A stretch of DNA of 64,000 nucleotides from Engelhardtia mirabilis (GTDB lineage Bacteria > Planctomycetota > UBA1135 > GCA-002686595): assembly GCF_007748095.1 (NCBI RefSeq), contig NZ_CP036287.1:5332001-5396000 (forward strand). Reading direction: 5' to 3'. The notes below the pieces were generated by a model. It worked only from the letters and a program-made list of their open reading frames with translations, was not told the origin of the DNA and searched no databases. Both the position numbers and the translations under genes were made by a program. Position 1 is the stretch's first letter, and every line of letters starts with the position of its first letter. This document shows positions 35,319-43,882 of the stretch, in pieces.

Positions 35319-35324
35319 AGTCTA
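35319..35324 (-). promoter_or_regulatory. Probable -10 box (TAGACT), leaderless arrangement
   Basis: GCTAGACT ends 6 nt before ATG 35312. The same hexamer at the same 6 nt spacing precedes the histidine kinase gene at 43694. Confidence 0.5.
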
Positions 35325-35338
35325 GCGCTCGCGCGCGC

Positions 35339-35395
35339 TGGCGTTCGGTACGGTGCCAGGCAGCGGACAGGTGCCTGGCACGGTGCCGAACGCCA
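35339..35395. repeat. Short family A inverted repeat, 24 bp arms
   Basis: Arms 35339-35362 and 35372-35395 have two mismatches and a 9 nt loop. The left arm reads GGCGTTCGGTACGGTGCCAG and then GCA. It corresponds to the outer part of the longer family A copies, without their apex. Unlike the others it lies between divergent genes. Confidence 0.85.
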
Positions 35396-35427
35396 AACGA
35401 ATCACACCGCACCCCGTACACACCGTC

Positions 35428-35688
35428 ATGAGCTCCGATTCCGAAGCCGAACTGCGTCAACGTATCGAGCGACTCGAGACCGACTACGGCTACCTCAAGC
35501 TCAAGGTCGACGAGCTGGACGCCGCCAGCGAGCTGGAGCAGAAGATCGCCATCGCGCGCAAGCGCCTGGGCGAGTTGAAGGCCAAGGGCGAGGACTCACT
35601 GGACGACGCCACGCGCATGGCCGAGATGGCCTGGGGCGAGGTCGAAGGGGCCTTCGAGCGCCTGCGCAAGCGCTTCAAGCGCGACTGA
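35428..35688 (+). CDS. Small coiled-coil protein
   Basis: 86 residues from ATG 35428. The 25 codons before it belong to the palindrome region. Almost the whole chain is charged and helical, with heptad-like leucines (LRQRIERLETDYGYLKLKV then LEQKIAIARKRLGELKAKG), so a short coiled coil is likely. It ends in a basic tail (RLRKRFKRD). The start resembles SlyX-like small coiled coils, but the match is generic. No function can be given. It is monocistronic and followed by the convergent mgtE gene. Confidence 0.6.
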   Translation: MSSDSEAELRQRIERLETDYGYLKLKVDELDAASELEQKIAIARKRLGELKAKGEDSLDDATRMAEMAWGEVEGAFERLRKRFKRD

Positions 35689-35715
35689 GGCACGGCCGGC
35701 GAGGTCAGAGCCCGG

Positions 35716-37062
35716 TCAGGTCAGGCGCGAGAGCAGGGCCGAGGCCGTGCCGAGCACCAGCAGGAAGCCGCACATGTCGGTCAACGTGGTCAGGATCGGG
35801 CCCGAGGCCAGGGCCGGGTCCATCCCGAAGCGCCGCAACAGCAGCGGAACCGTTCCCCCGATGGCGACCGCCACCAGGGTGTTGGCCGTCAAGGCGCCGC
35901 CGACCACGAGCCCCAGGTAGGGGTTGCCCTTCCAGATCCACGCCGCCGAGCCGACCATCACGCCCAGCACCACGCCGTTGACCAGGCCCACCGAGAGCTC
36001 CTTGCCGAGCACCGAGAGGGCGTCGGAGGGTCGCAGGATGCCCAGGGACATCTCGCGCATGCTGACGGCGACGGCCTGGTTGCCGGAGCAGCCGCTCATG
36101 TCCGAGATGATCGGCAGGAACACGGCCAGGGCGATCACCGCCTCGAGCGTGTCCTGGTGCGCGGCGATCACGCAGGCGGCCGCGATGTTCAGGAGCACGT
36201 TGGTCGACAGCCAGGCCAGACGCCGCCGCGAGCGCACCGCCAGGGGCATGGAGCGCAGCTCCTCTCCGCCGACGATGCCCTGGCTGGCGCGGTAGGTCTC
36301 GTCCGACTCCTCGACCATCGCGCGCTCGAGGTCGTCGCTCTTGACGACTCCGATCAGGCGGCCGCGGTCGTCGACCACGGGTAGGGCCGAGTAGTCGGTC
36401 TCCCGGAACAGGGGCGCCAGCTCCGCGATGTCCGAGACGTCGGTGACGCTGGGGAAGTCCGGCTGCATCAGGTCGACCAACCGGCGCCGGCGGGGCGTCA
36501 GCACCAGGTCGCGCAGCAGGAAGGAGCCGATCAGCTTCCACTCGTCGTCCACCACGAAGGCGCGGTGGAAGCCCGAGCCGACCAGGTCCTCGGCGCGCTC
36601 GGCCAGGTCGACCAAGACCGCCGCCACGTCGTGGGTGCCCGGGTAGGCCAGGAACTCGGTGACCATCAGGCCCCCGGCCTGGTCGTCCTCGTAGGCGGCC
36701 AGGCGCCGCACACTCTCGGCCTCCTCCTGGCCCAGCTCCACGAGGATCGCCTCGGCGTCCCCGGCATCGAGCTCGCCGATCAGGTCGGCCTGCTCGTCGC
36801 TGGAGAGCTCCTCGAGGATCCGCGCCGCCGCCGAGGGCTCGAGGGACTCGAGCGCCTCCAGGGCCTGGGGCTCGGGCAAGGACTCGAGCACCTCGGCCGC
36901 CGCGGCCGGCTCGAGCAGGTTCAGAAGGCCCTCGCGCTCGTCATCGGACAGGCGCGCGAGCACGCGCACCGTGTCCAGGCTGGGAGTGGCCTTGAGCCAC
37001 TCGGCGCAGGCCGCGCCGTCACCCGCCCGCAGGAGATCGCGCAGGTCGACGACCTCGGTCAC
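35716..37062 (-). CDS. mgtE: Magnesium transporter MgtE
   Basis: 448 residues, the normal MgtE length. Residues about 20-130 are the N-terminal helical Mg-sensing domain, with repeated LLEPAAAAEVLESLP-type turns. About 135-255 are the CBS pair (GGLMVTEFLAYPGTHDVAAVL; LPVVDDRGRLIGVVKSDDL). About 280-448 are five membrane helices with GCSGNQAVAVSMREMSLG and the Mg-selectivity Asp near TLTDMCGFLLVLG. It is a Mg2+ channel gated by intracellular Mg2+. Its ATG overlaps the stop of the CNNM-like gene by 4 bp, so the two are translationally coupled and probably serve one ion-homeostasis function. Confidence 0.95.
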   Translation of the reverse strand: MTEVVDLRDLLRAGDGAACAEWLKATPSLDTVRVLARLSDDEREGLLNLLEPAAAAEVLESLPEPQALEALESLEPSAAARILEELSSDEQADLIGELDAGDAEAILVELGQEEAESVRRLAAYEDDQAGGLMVTEFLAYPGTHDVAAVLVDLAERAEDLVGSGFHRAFVVDDEWKLIGSFLLRDLVLTPRRRRLVDLMQPDFPSVTDVSDIAELAPLFRETDYSALPVVDDRGRLIGVVKSDDLERAMVEESDETYRASQGIVGGEELRSMPLAVRSRRRLAWLSTNVLLNIAAACVIAAHQDTLEAVIALAVFLPIISDMSGCSGNQAVAVSMREMSLGILRPSDALSVLGKELSVGLVNGVVLGVMVGSAAWIWKGNPYLGLVVGGALTANTLVAVAIGGTVPLLLRRFGMDPALASGPILTTLTDMCGFLLVLGTASALLSRLT

Positions 37063-38141
37063 GTGACGCTCCTGTCGCGCAGGGGCCGCACCGGGTGGGG
37101 ACGGGCGTCGACCTTGACTCGCGACTCACCCTCCACGGGCACGATGCCGCGCATCAGGAAGCCGAGCAGGTCCGCGCCGGTCAGGACCCGACGCTCGTCG
37201 TCGTTCCACAGCAGGATCAGGTCCTCGTCGATCACGTCGTCCTCGTCGCCCTCGGGACGCACGTGGAGCTTGCGCAGGGCGCGCCCGATGGTCGTGGTCG
37301 AGTTGCGAACCACGATCGGTCGGTGGCAGCAGTGGTAGGGCTTGAAGGCCGGGCCGTCGAGGAACAGGCCGCGCAGGAACTCGTCCGAGTCGAGCACCAG
37401 CAGGGGCTCCTCGTCCTCACCGCACAGGATCACCCACTTGTGGCCCGACTTGGACACCAGCTGCACGAAAGGATCGTCGGCCGAAGCCTCGCACTGGGGC
37501 AGCACCGGCAGGTCCAGTTGGGTGGGCAGCACGATGACCGAGTCCGGATCGACCGGCTGGCCCTCGTGGCTGAGGGGCAGGTCGTCGAGGGCCAGGAAGT
37601 TGAGCACGCCGCGGCCTTCGTGGACCTCGAGGTCGGCCTCGTCGGCCTCCATGTGCTTCACGATCACGCGGCGCAGGTCGTGCTCGCGCAGGTAGGCGAT
37701 GCCTTCCTTGCCGAGCCAGCGGTCGAGCATCCAGGCCGAGGGCTTGGCCACGGGCCACAACAGGAACTGGTAGACACGCAGCACCGGCGCGAGCCGCGCG
37801 CCCATCCGCAGGGCGTTGCGCGAGAACCAGGCCTGGGGAACGATCTCACCGAAGAAGGTGATGCCGAAGGTCGAGAAGGCGAAGGCCCAGACCCCGGTCA
37901 TGACCGAGTCCGTCAGCAGCGTCAGCAGCACGTTCGCGCCGACGTTGCCCCACAGGATCGTGGTCAACAGGAAGTTCGAGTCCCGGCGCAGGGCGATGAT
38001 CGCGGCGGCCTCGGTGCTGCCGCCCTCGGCCTCGACTTCCAGCTGGAGTCGGCCGAGCCCGAACAGGGCCAAGTTCAGGCCGGAGAAGATCGCGGAGTGG
38101 GCGAGGCACAGGGCCACGCCGAACCAGGTCAGTGCTTGCAT
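37059..38141 (-). CDS. CNNM/CorC-like DUF21 membrane protein
   Basis: 360 residues. The N-terminal 150 or so form a DUF21 (CNNM transmembrane) domain: FGVALCLAHSAIFSGLNLALF, LLTTILWGNVGANVLLTLL and FFGEIVPQAWFSR contain the small-residue and Glu-Pro motifs of CNNM/CorC ion transporters. A cytosolic part of about 200 residues follows, with a degenerate CBS-like region (HKWVILCGEDEEPLLVLDSDEFLRGL). It precedes mgtE with a 4 bp overlap, a meaningful pairing because both families handle Mg2+, one as channel and the other as Mg/Na transporter or efflux factor. A direct transport role is inferred from family and context. Confidence 0.82.
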   Translation of the reverse strand: MQALTWFGVALCLAHSAIFSGLNLALFGLGRLQLEVEAEGGSTEAAAIIALRRDSNFLLTTILWGNVGANVLLTLLTDSVMTGVWAFAFSTFGITFFGEIVPQAWFSRNALRMGARLAPVLRVYQFLLWPVAKPSAWMLDRWLGKEGIAYLREHDLRRVIVKHMEADEADLEVHEGRGVLNFLALDDLPLSHEGQPVDPDSVIVLPTQLDLPVLPQCEASADDPFVQLVSKSGHKWVILCGEDEEPLLVLDSDEFLRGLFLDGPAFKPYHCCHRPIVVRNSTTTIGRALRKLHVRPEGDEDDVIDEDLILLWNDDERRVLTGADLLGFLMRGIVPVEGESRVKVDARPHPVRPLRDRSVT

Positions 38142-38230
38142 GGAACGCGGCGCCGAACGCGGCCGCTCCGGTACGCGGGGCAGACTGGATCGTCGAACCG
38201 CCCGGGACCGGGGCCGTCAGGTGGCGGAGA

Positions 38231-38497
38231 CTAGTGCAGGGACTGGAGGAACTGGCGGATTTGCTCGAGCTTTAGTCGGTAATCCCGCCAAGCAGATCGG
38301 CGCTCGGCGGCCAGGTCGACCAGCGAAGGCTCGTCCAGATCGAGGAGCGCCGCAGCGGCCGCCTTCAGCTCGGCCAGCTCGGACTGGGCCAGGTCCTGCA
38401 ACTCCTGCTCGAGGCCCGCTTCGGTCGCGGCCGCAAGCGTCGCAGCGACCTCGGCTACGTCCTGGCCGATGCTGGCATGGGTCGGGGTGGTGGGCAT
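38231..38497 (-). CDS. Small helical protein of unknown function
   Basis: 88 residues from ATG 38497. The composition is Ala/Leu/Glu-rich with long predicted helices (LEQELQDLAQSELAELKAAA) and a basic C-terminal helix (SAWRDYRLKLEQIRQFLQS). There is no signal peptide or recognised motif. It is separated from neighbours by about 90 bp on either side. The helix-compatible frame supports a real gene, but no homology is recognised. Confidence 0.5.
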   Translation of the reverse strand: MPTTPTHASIGQDVAEVAATLAAATEAGLEQELQDLAQSELAELKAAAAALLDLDEPSLVDLAAERRSAWRDYRLKLEQIRQFLQSLH

Positions 38498-38590
38498 GGG
38501 AAGGGCTTCTCGCTCGTCCAGGGCAGGTACGACGGTCGGGAGGGATGGACGCCGACCCGAGAGTCGGCGCCCCGCCCGTCACATTCCCGC

Positions 38591-39421
38591 TCAGCTACCG
38601 GCCGTACCGACCGGGATGCTCTCGATCGGCTTGAGGACCTCCTCGAGCTTCTCCGTGGGACTCTTCTTCACCGGGACCGGCGCCGGGGCCTGGACCTGGG
38701 GCACCGGGGCGGGGGTCGGCGCCTCCGGCCAGTCCGGGCGGTACTCGGACTCGATCGCGCGGTTGGCCACGTAGATCGAGACGCCGTTCTCGACCGAATG
38801 GTCGGCCATCTGCGGCACCTGCCCGTCCATCACCAGCCACACGTAGCAGTCGCCGTTGGCCGGGTCGAACCACATGGCGCGCTGGCGGCTGCCGGACAGC
38901 ACCAGGTCGGTGATGGCGCGATCGACCCCGAGGGACGACTTGGCCGAGCTGTTGTCGAAGGTGACCTCGTCGACCACCCGCGCGGCCTCGATGTACTGCT
39001 CCAGGTCGCCGCGGCCGACCTCTTGGACGCGGACCTCGAGCATGCGCGCCAGCTCGATGCGACCGTCGCGGCGTGCCTCGTTGAGCTGCTCGCGGGTACC
39101 CAGATCATTCTCGGGCGCGACGCCCAGGGATCCGAGCACGCCGTCGATGGCTGGATTCACGATCCAGTCCGGCGGGGTGAAGCGCACGTTGGCCGGCAGG
39201 CCCAGGGTCGTGATGTAGCGCGTGCCCGGCTCGAAGGGACGGGTCTGGCCGTCGTGGATGACCTTCACCACCTGGGTCGTGCCGTCGCCGGCCGGAACCA
39301 GGACCTGGGTCTCTTTCTGGGGCTCCTCGGCTGAGCCCGCCTTGGTGGTCGCGCAGCCTGCGATCCAGGTCGCGCAGGTCAGGCTGATGAGGATTCGGGT
39401 CGATCGGAGGAGGACGGTCAT
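38591..39421 (-). CDS. LPP20-like outer-membrane/periplasmic lipoprotein
   Basis: 276 residues. The signal peptide ends in the lipobox WIAGC (Cys23). The middle part has a short segment typical of LPP20/CsgG-linked lipoproteins: DGRIELARMLEVRVQEV, a pattern in which A-R-x-E-L-A precedes a helix, then DRAITDLVLSGSRQRAMWFDPANGDCYVWLVMD. A Pro-rich stretch (PTPAPVPQVQAPAPVPV) near residue 235 resembles a linker. The family link is moderate and the function is unknown. It is divergent from the NtrC-type regulator. Confidence 0.7.
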   Translation of the reverse strand: MTVLLRSTRILISLTCATWIAGCATTKAGSAEEPQKETQVLVPAGDGTTQVVKVIHDGQTRPFEPGTRYITTLGLPANVRFTPPDWIVNPAIDGVLGSLGVAPENDLGTREQLNEARRDGRIELARMLEVRVQEVGRGDLEQYIEAARVVDEVTFDNSSAKSSLGVDRAITDLVLSGSRQRAMWFDPANGDCYVWLVMDGQVPQMADHSVENGVSIYVANRAIESEYRPDWPEAPTPAPVPQVQAPAPVPVKKSPTEKLEEVLKPIESIPVGTAGS

Positions 39422-39764
39422 GGCTTCTTCTTCGGGGGAGGCGGGGATGCGGGCGGGGCGTCGTCAGAGGCCCCACTCACTTGCTCGGGGTCGTGTGGCG
39501 CGCCACCCGGACGGTCGGCGGTGGTCGAACCGCGGGGCGGGCCGGCCACGCTTCGCAGCCGCCGTGCGGGCAGTGCGCGGAACGACAAGGGCTAAGGCTT
39601 CCCCCGAGGCTTGCACGGGCCGTGCCGCGATCCATCCCCACGCCATAAGAGGCTCCCCCGCAACGACTTCGGGTGGAGCGTGAGCGCCCACTTCGCAGCC
39701 GCCCGCACACTTCGGGCCTTCAGCACCGTTTTTTCAGGCAGCCAGGCACTACGTTTCCGGGCCC
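39422..39764. other. Divergent intergenic region, 343 bp
   Basis: No convincing gene is present. GGCACTACGTTT at 39745-39756 is shared exactly with 7614-7625 and can be read as a TACGTT -10 box 9 nt before ATG 39765. A run of six T occurs at 39729-39734. Confidence 0.45.
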
Positions 39765-41213
39765 ATGCTGCTGCGAATCCTGATCGGCTCCCACGACCCC
39801 GATCAGGCGGCCGCGCTCGGCAAGCTGCTGGGGCCGAGCCTCGCGGCCCACGTTCGCGCCCTTCGGCCCAACGAGAACTTGTGGGCCGTCCTTCGCGCCG
39901 AACCGATCGACCTACTCGTCGTCGACGAACCGCTCCTGGGTGGAGGCGCCCTGGCCGCGATCCACGAGCTGCGCTCGCTCCCGGACGCGCCGGAGGTAGT
40001 GGTGCTGGTCGAGGCGGACGACGCGACCCACCGGGCCGAGCTGCTAGCGGCCGAGGCCTTCGCGGTGATCAACCCCGACATCCCCCCCGCCGAGCTGATC
40101 GCGGCTTTCCAGACGATCGTGCGACGCCGCGCCCACCAGGCACACCGCGAGGCCGCGGCAGCCAGACAGCAGACCACGAACCTGCTCAGTGACCTCGCCA
40201 CCAAGAGCCCGGTCATGCGCGAGTTCCTGGCCCTGGTACGCAAGGTCGCGGACACCGACAGCACGCTCCTGGTCCAGGGCGAGACGGGCGTCGGCAAGGA
40301 ATTCCTGTCGCGCGCGATCCACACCCAGAGCCGCCGCTTCGCCGCGCCCTTCGTGGCGGTCAACTGCTCGGCGCTCTCCGAGAGCCTGCTCGAGAGCGAG
40401 CTCTTCGGTCACGTCGAGGGCGCCTTCACCGGCGCGCGCCGAGCGCGCCGCGGCTACTTCGAGCTGGCCCACGGCGGAACGCTGTTCATCGACGAGGTCG
40501 GCGAGCTGTCGCCCCAGTTGCAGGTCAAGCTGCTGCGCGTGATCCAGGACCGGCGCATCCAACCGGTCGGCTCCGAGGAGGAGTTCGAGGTCGACGTCCG
40601 CATCATCGCCGCGACGAACCTGGACCTGAACCAGGAGATGGAGGCCGACCGCTTCCGGCCCGACCTGTTCTACCGGCTCAGCGTCGTGACCCTCGACATC
40701 CCGCCCCTGCGTTTGCGCCGCGAGGACATCCGGGCCATGGTCGACACCCACGTGGAGCACTTCGCGATCAACCTGCGGCGAGCCGTGGCGAGCGTCTCGC
40801 CGGAGGCCCTGGAGCTGCTCGAGGGCTACGACTGGCCCGGCAACGTGCGCGAGCTGGTCAACGTGGTCGAGCGCGCGGTGCTGTTGACCGATTCGCGCTC
40901 GATCCTCGTGCGCGACCTGCCGGAAGAGATTCGCAGCGGTCGGTCAACGGCGCAGCCTCCCGGCGGCGGCGACCTGGCCCTGCAGCCTCGGACAGCGAGC
41001 CAGGTCCGAAACGACCCGACCCAGCGCCCCTTCGCAGAAGCCCGCCAGGAGCTGCTCGACCAGTTCGAGATGAACTACCTGCGCGCGCTCTTGGGCCGCA
41101 CCAACGGGCGCGTGACCGACGCCGCGCGCCTGGCCGAACTCAACTCCCGCAGCCTCTACGAGAAGATGCGCCGCCACGGGATCCGCAAGGAGTTTTTCAA
41201 GCTCGGCTCCTGA
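39765..41213 (+). CDS. NtrC-type sigma-54-dependent response regulator with degenerate receiver
   Basis: 482 residues. Residues 1-120 are a receiver domain with Asp11/Asp13 and the acceptor position Asp54 (LLVVDEP), but Asn103 (AVINPD) replaces the invariant Lys and the usual Thr/Ser is unclear, so phosphorylation signalling may be altered. Residues about 143-380 are an AAA+ domain with Walker A GETGVGKE (172-179), the sigma-54 contact loop GAFTGA (219-224) and GGTLFIDEVGEL. A Fis-type helix-turn-helix ends the protein (RVTDAARLAELNSRSLYEKM). It activates sigma-54 promoters. It converges with a hybrid histidine kinase 113 bp away, its likely partner. Confidence 0.92.
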   Translation: MLLRILIGSHDPDQAAALGKLLGPSLAAHVRALRPNENLWAVLRAEPIDLLVVDEPLLGGGALAAIHELRSLPDAPEVVVLVEADDATHRAELLAAEAFAVINPDIPPAELIAAFQTIVRRRAHQAHREAAAARQQTTNLLSDLATKSPVMREFLALVRKVADTDSTLLVQGETGVGKEFLSRAIHTQSRRFAAPFVAVNCSALSESLLESELFGHVEGAFTGARRARRGYFELAHGGTLFIDEVGELSPQLQVKLLRVIQDRRIQPVGSEEEFEVDVRIIAATNLDLNQEMEADRFRPDLFYRLSVVTLDIPPLRLRREDIRAMVDTHVEHFAINLRRAVASVSPEALELLEGYDWPGNVRELVNVVERAVLLTDSRSILVRDLPEEIRSGRSTAQPPGGGDLALQPRTASQVRNDPTQRPFAEARQELLDQFEMNYLRALLGRTNGRVTDAARLAELNSRSLYEKMRRHGIRKEFFKLGS

Positions 41214-41232
41214 CGCGACTCCGAGGCACCGC

Positions 41233-41319
41233 CTGCGCGAAGAAGCACCCCTCTGCGCGAAGAAGCACCCCTCTGCGCGAAGAAGCACTGCCTGCGCGAA
41301 GAAGCACTGCCTGCGCGAA
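41233..41319. repeat. 20/19 bp tandem repeat between the regulator and kinase genes
   Basis: CTGCGCGAAGAAGCACCCCT occurs twice (41233-41252 and 41253-41272), followed by two 19 bp variants ending CACTGC (41273-41291 and 41292-41310) and a 9 bp partial copy. It occupies most of the space between two convergent genes. Confidence 0.92.
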
Positions 41320-41326
41320 CCCGACC

Positions 41327-43687
41327 TCAGTCGGCCTGGGCCGGCGCCGCGTCGCCCAGGAACTCCTGGACGCGGAGCGCCAGCTTCGCGGGTGAGATGG
41401 GCTTCTCGACGAAGTTCAAGCCCGGCTTGAGAACGCCGTGGTGGACGATCACGTTGTCGGTGTAGCCCGACATGAACACCACGAACAGGTCGGGGCGCTC
41501 GACCTGGAGCTCTTGCGACAGCACCAAACCGCTGTCGCCGGTCAGCACCACGTCGGTGAGCAACATGTCGATGGTGCCCGAGTGGTTGCGACTGACCTCG
41601 AGAGCGGAGGCCGCGTCCCGCGCTTCGAGCACCTGGTAGCCCACGGCTCGCAGTCCCTGCACGAACAGCTCGCGCAGGGTGTCGAAGTCCTCGACCACGA
41701 GGATCGTGCGCTCCCCCTTGCGCCTGCTCCGAGGCAGCGCGGCCTTGGGTTCGGAGGCGGAGCTCGGTCCCTCATCCGCGGCGACGGGCAGGTAGAGCTT
41801 GAAGGTCGTCCCGACCCCCGGCTCGCTGTAGACCCAGATGTTCCCGCCGCACTGTTTGATCACCCCGTGGACCGACGCGAGCCCCAGGCCGGTGCCCTTG
41901 CCGACTCCCTTGGTGGTGTAGAAGGGCTCGAAGATCCGCTCGATCTGGGCTTCCTCCATGCCGTTGCCCGTGTCCGAGACGGCGAGCATCACGTGGGGAC
42001 CGACCGTGGCCTCGACATGGTTGTCCGCGTAGTCCTGATCCAGAACCACGGCGCCCGTCTCGATCGTGAGCTGACCGCCCCGCGGCATGGCGTCGCGGGC
42101 GTTGGCCGCCAGGTTGATCAGAACCTGCTCCACTTGCCCTGCGTCTGCGCGCACGCTGCCGATGTCGGTGTGAAGGGCGACGATGATCCGCACGTCCTCG
42201 CCGATCAGGCGTTCGATCATCGGCAGCGTGCGCTCGACGATCGCGTTGATGTCGAGCACCTCCATCCGCAACACCTGCTTCCGACTGAAAGCCAGGAGCT
42301 GGTGGGTCAAGGTCGCCGCGCTCTCGGCCGCCTGGACGACGAGTTCGAGCGACGCGCGCGCGGGGTGCGCGTCGGGGAGCTGGTCGCGCGCGTCCTCGGA
42401 GAAGCCGATGACCACGGTCAACAGATTGTTGAAGTCGTGGGCGACTCCGCCCGCGAGCCTTCCGATTGCGGCCAGCTTGTTTGACTGGGCAACCTGACGT
42501 TGCAAGCGGTCGTGCTCCTCCAGGCTCTCCGCGAGGTTGCGGCTCAGGTCCTCGAATCTCCTGGCCAGGAGGCCGATCTCGCCACTTGTCACCTGGGGGA
42601 CCTCGATCACCTGGCCCGGCTCGAGGTCCGCGACGGCGGTGGACAGGCACTGCAGGGGCTTGGTCAGAGAACGCGCCAACCACAGGCCGACCAGCAGCGC
42701 CAGGGCCACGGCGATCGACATGGCCCAGGCTGTGCTGGCCCTCACACTGGCGGCCGGGCGGCCGAGAACCTGCCCGTCGAGGACCCTCACGACCCAGACC
42801 ACCGGTCCATCGGCCAGTCGCACGGGGCTCAGCCCGATCCCCATCGACTCACCCGCGACCTCGAGCGGCGCGGCGACAGAGCCCGTGCCGTGCAACATGG
42901 CCGCAATCTCCGGCATCGACTCGCTCAAGCGAAGCGGTCGTCCCCGATCGAAGCCGAACTCGAACTCGCGGTCGGGATGCACCAGGTAGTCCCCGTCGCC
43001 GTTGACCAGGAAGGTGCGCTGCCCGTCCTCGACCTCACGCAGGGCGTCGAGCGCGGGGCCGACGTCGACGTTGATCACGACGATGCCGATGGGCGCCCCG
43101 CCGCGGCCGAAGACGGGTCCGGACACCCGCAGGACGGGGATATTGCGCTCGTCGATTTCTCCGTGCTCGCGGTTCAAGTCGATCGGGGACACGTAGAACT
43201 CGCCCCGCGCCAGCGACCCCGCCGCGCTGACGTAGGGTCTGTGGCCCTTGCGCTGGAGCTGCGCTTCCCCGACCCGAGCCACGGGCGCTCCCGACCGCTC
43301 GCGGTCAACCCGGACGATCTCCAGGCCGTCCGCGTCCGCAGCGATCAGTCGCGCCTGGAGGTACTGGGGGTGCGCTTCCAGCTCCGCGGCGAAGCGCGCT
43401 GCGAGTCGGTCGAGGGCCGGAGCGGAACCGCCGACCGCGCCCGACGCGGCGGCGTCGGCGACGTCCCTCAGCGTGGGATCCGCGAGCAACGCCTGAACGC
43501 TCGCTCGCACGCCGAGGACGTAGCGATCGAGGCCGGCGCCCAGGCGCTCGGTCGAGGACCTCAAGCGATCGAGCTCGAGCGGGTCGACCACCCGCTGCAC
43601 GCCGGAATAGGACAAGAACCCGGTGGTCACGGCGCTCAGCACCGCGATCGCGACGAACGCCCCGGCGCACCGAGAGGCAAGGTTCAT
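41327..43687 (-). CDS. Hybrid sensor histidine kinase
   Basis: A 786-residue membrane kinase. An N-terminal helix (FVAIAVLSAVTTGFLSY), a periplasmic dCache-like sensor of about 290 residues (VLRVSGPVFGRGGAPIGIVVI; RTFLVNGDGDYLVHPD), a second helix (AWAMSIAVALALLVGLWLA) and a HAMP segment come first. HisKA with GGVAHDFNNLL carries the phosphorylated His. The HATPase domain follows (NLAANARDAMP; DTGNGM; GKGTGLGLASVHG). A C-terminal receiver has VVEDFD, LLTDVVL and SGYTDN with FVEKPI. All catalytic motifs are intact. It converges with the NtrC-type regulator, a natural but unproven partner. TAGACT sits 6 nt before ATG 43687. Confidence 0.93.
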   Translation of the reverse strand: MNLASRCAGAFVAIAVLSAVTTGFLSYSGVQRVVDPLELDRLRSSTERLGAGLDRYVLGVRASVQALLADPTLRDVADAAASGAVGGSAPALDRLAARFAAELEAHPQYLQARLIAADADGLEIVRVDRERSGAPVARVGEAQLQRKGHRPYVSAAGSLARGEFYVSPIDLNREHGEIDERNIPVLRVSGPVFGRGGAPIGIVVINVDVGPALDALREVEDGQRTFLVNGDGDYLVHPDREFEFGFDRGRPLRLSESMPEIAAMLHGTGSVAAPLEVAGESMGIGLSPVRLADGPVVWVVRVLDGQVLGRPAASVRASTAWAMSIAVALALLVGLWLARSLTKPLQCLSTAVADLEPGQVIEVPQVTSGEIGLLARRFEDLSRNLAESLEEHDRLQRQVAQSNKLAAIGRLAGGVAHDFNNLLTVVIGFSEDARDQLPDAHPARASLELVVQAAESAATLTHQLLAFSRKQVLRMEVLDINAIVERTLPMIERLIGEDVRIIVALHTDIGSVRADAGQVEQVLINLAANARDAMPRGGQLTIETGAVVLDQDYADNHVEATVGPHVMLAVSDTGNGMEEAQIERIFEPFYTTKGVGKGTGLGLASVHGVIKQCGGNIWVYSEPGVGTTFKLYLPVAADEGPSSASEPKAALPRSRRKGERTILVVEDFDTLRELFVQGLRAVGYQVLEARDAASALEVSRNHSGTIDMLLTDVVLTGDSGLVLSQELQVERPDLFVVFMSGYTDNVIVHHGVLKPGLNFVEKPISPAKLALRVQEFLGDAAPAQAD

Positions 43688-43693
43688 GGCGGG

Positions 43694-43699
43694 AGTCTA
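43694..43699 (-). promoter_or_regulatory. Probable -10 box (TAGACT), leaderless arrangement
   Basis: GCTAGACT ends 6 nt before ATG 43687, identical in sequence and spacing to the site at 35319. Confidence 0.5.
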
Positions 43700-43882
43700 G
43701 CCCCGGTGACGCGACTTGCTGCCATCGGTCCAGAGGCCAGGGCCTGCAGGTCTCGGCCCAGGGTGTCGCCTCGCGCCTTGAGCCCCGAACCCGGCCAGAT
43801 TCCCCGGAGAAGGCCTGGTCAGGACTGGCTGCTGCGCGCGACGGGCCCAGCGACGGTTAGGCAACCGGCCACGCGGCCACGT

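Noticed and set aside
41233..41319. CRISPR-like array
   Set aside because: The repeats are adjacent with no unique spacers.
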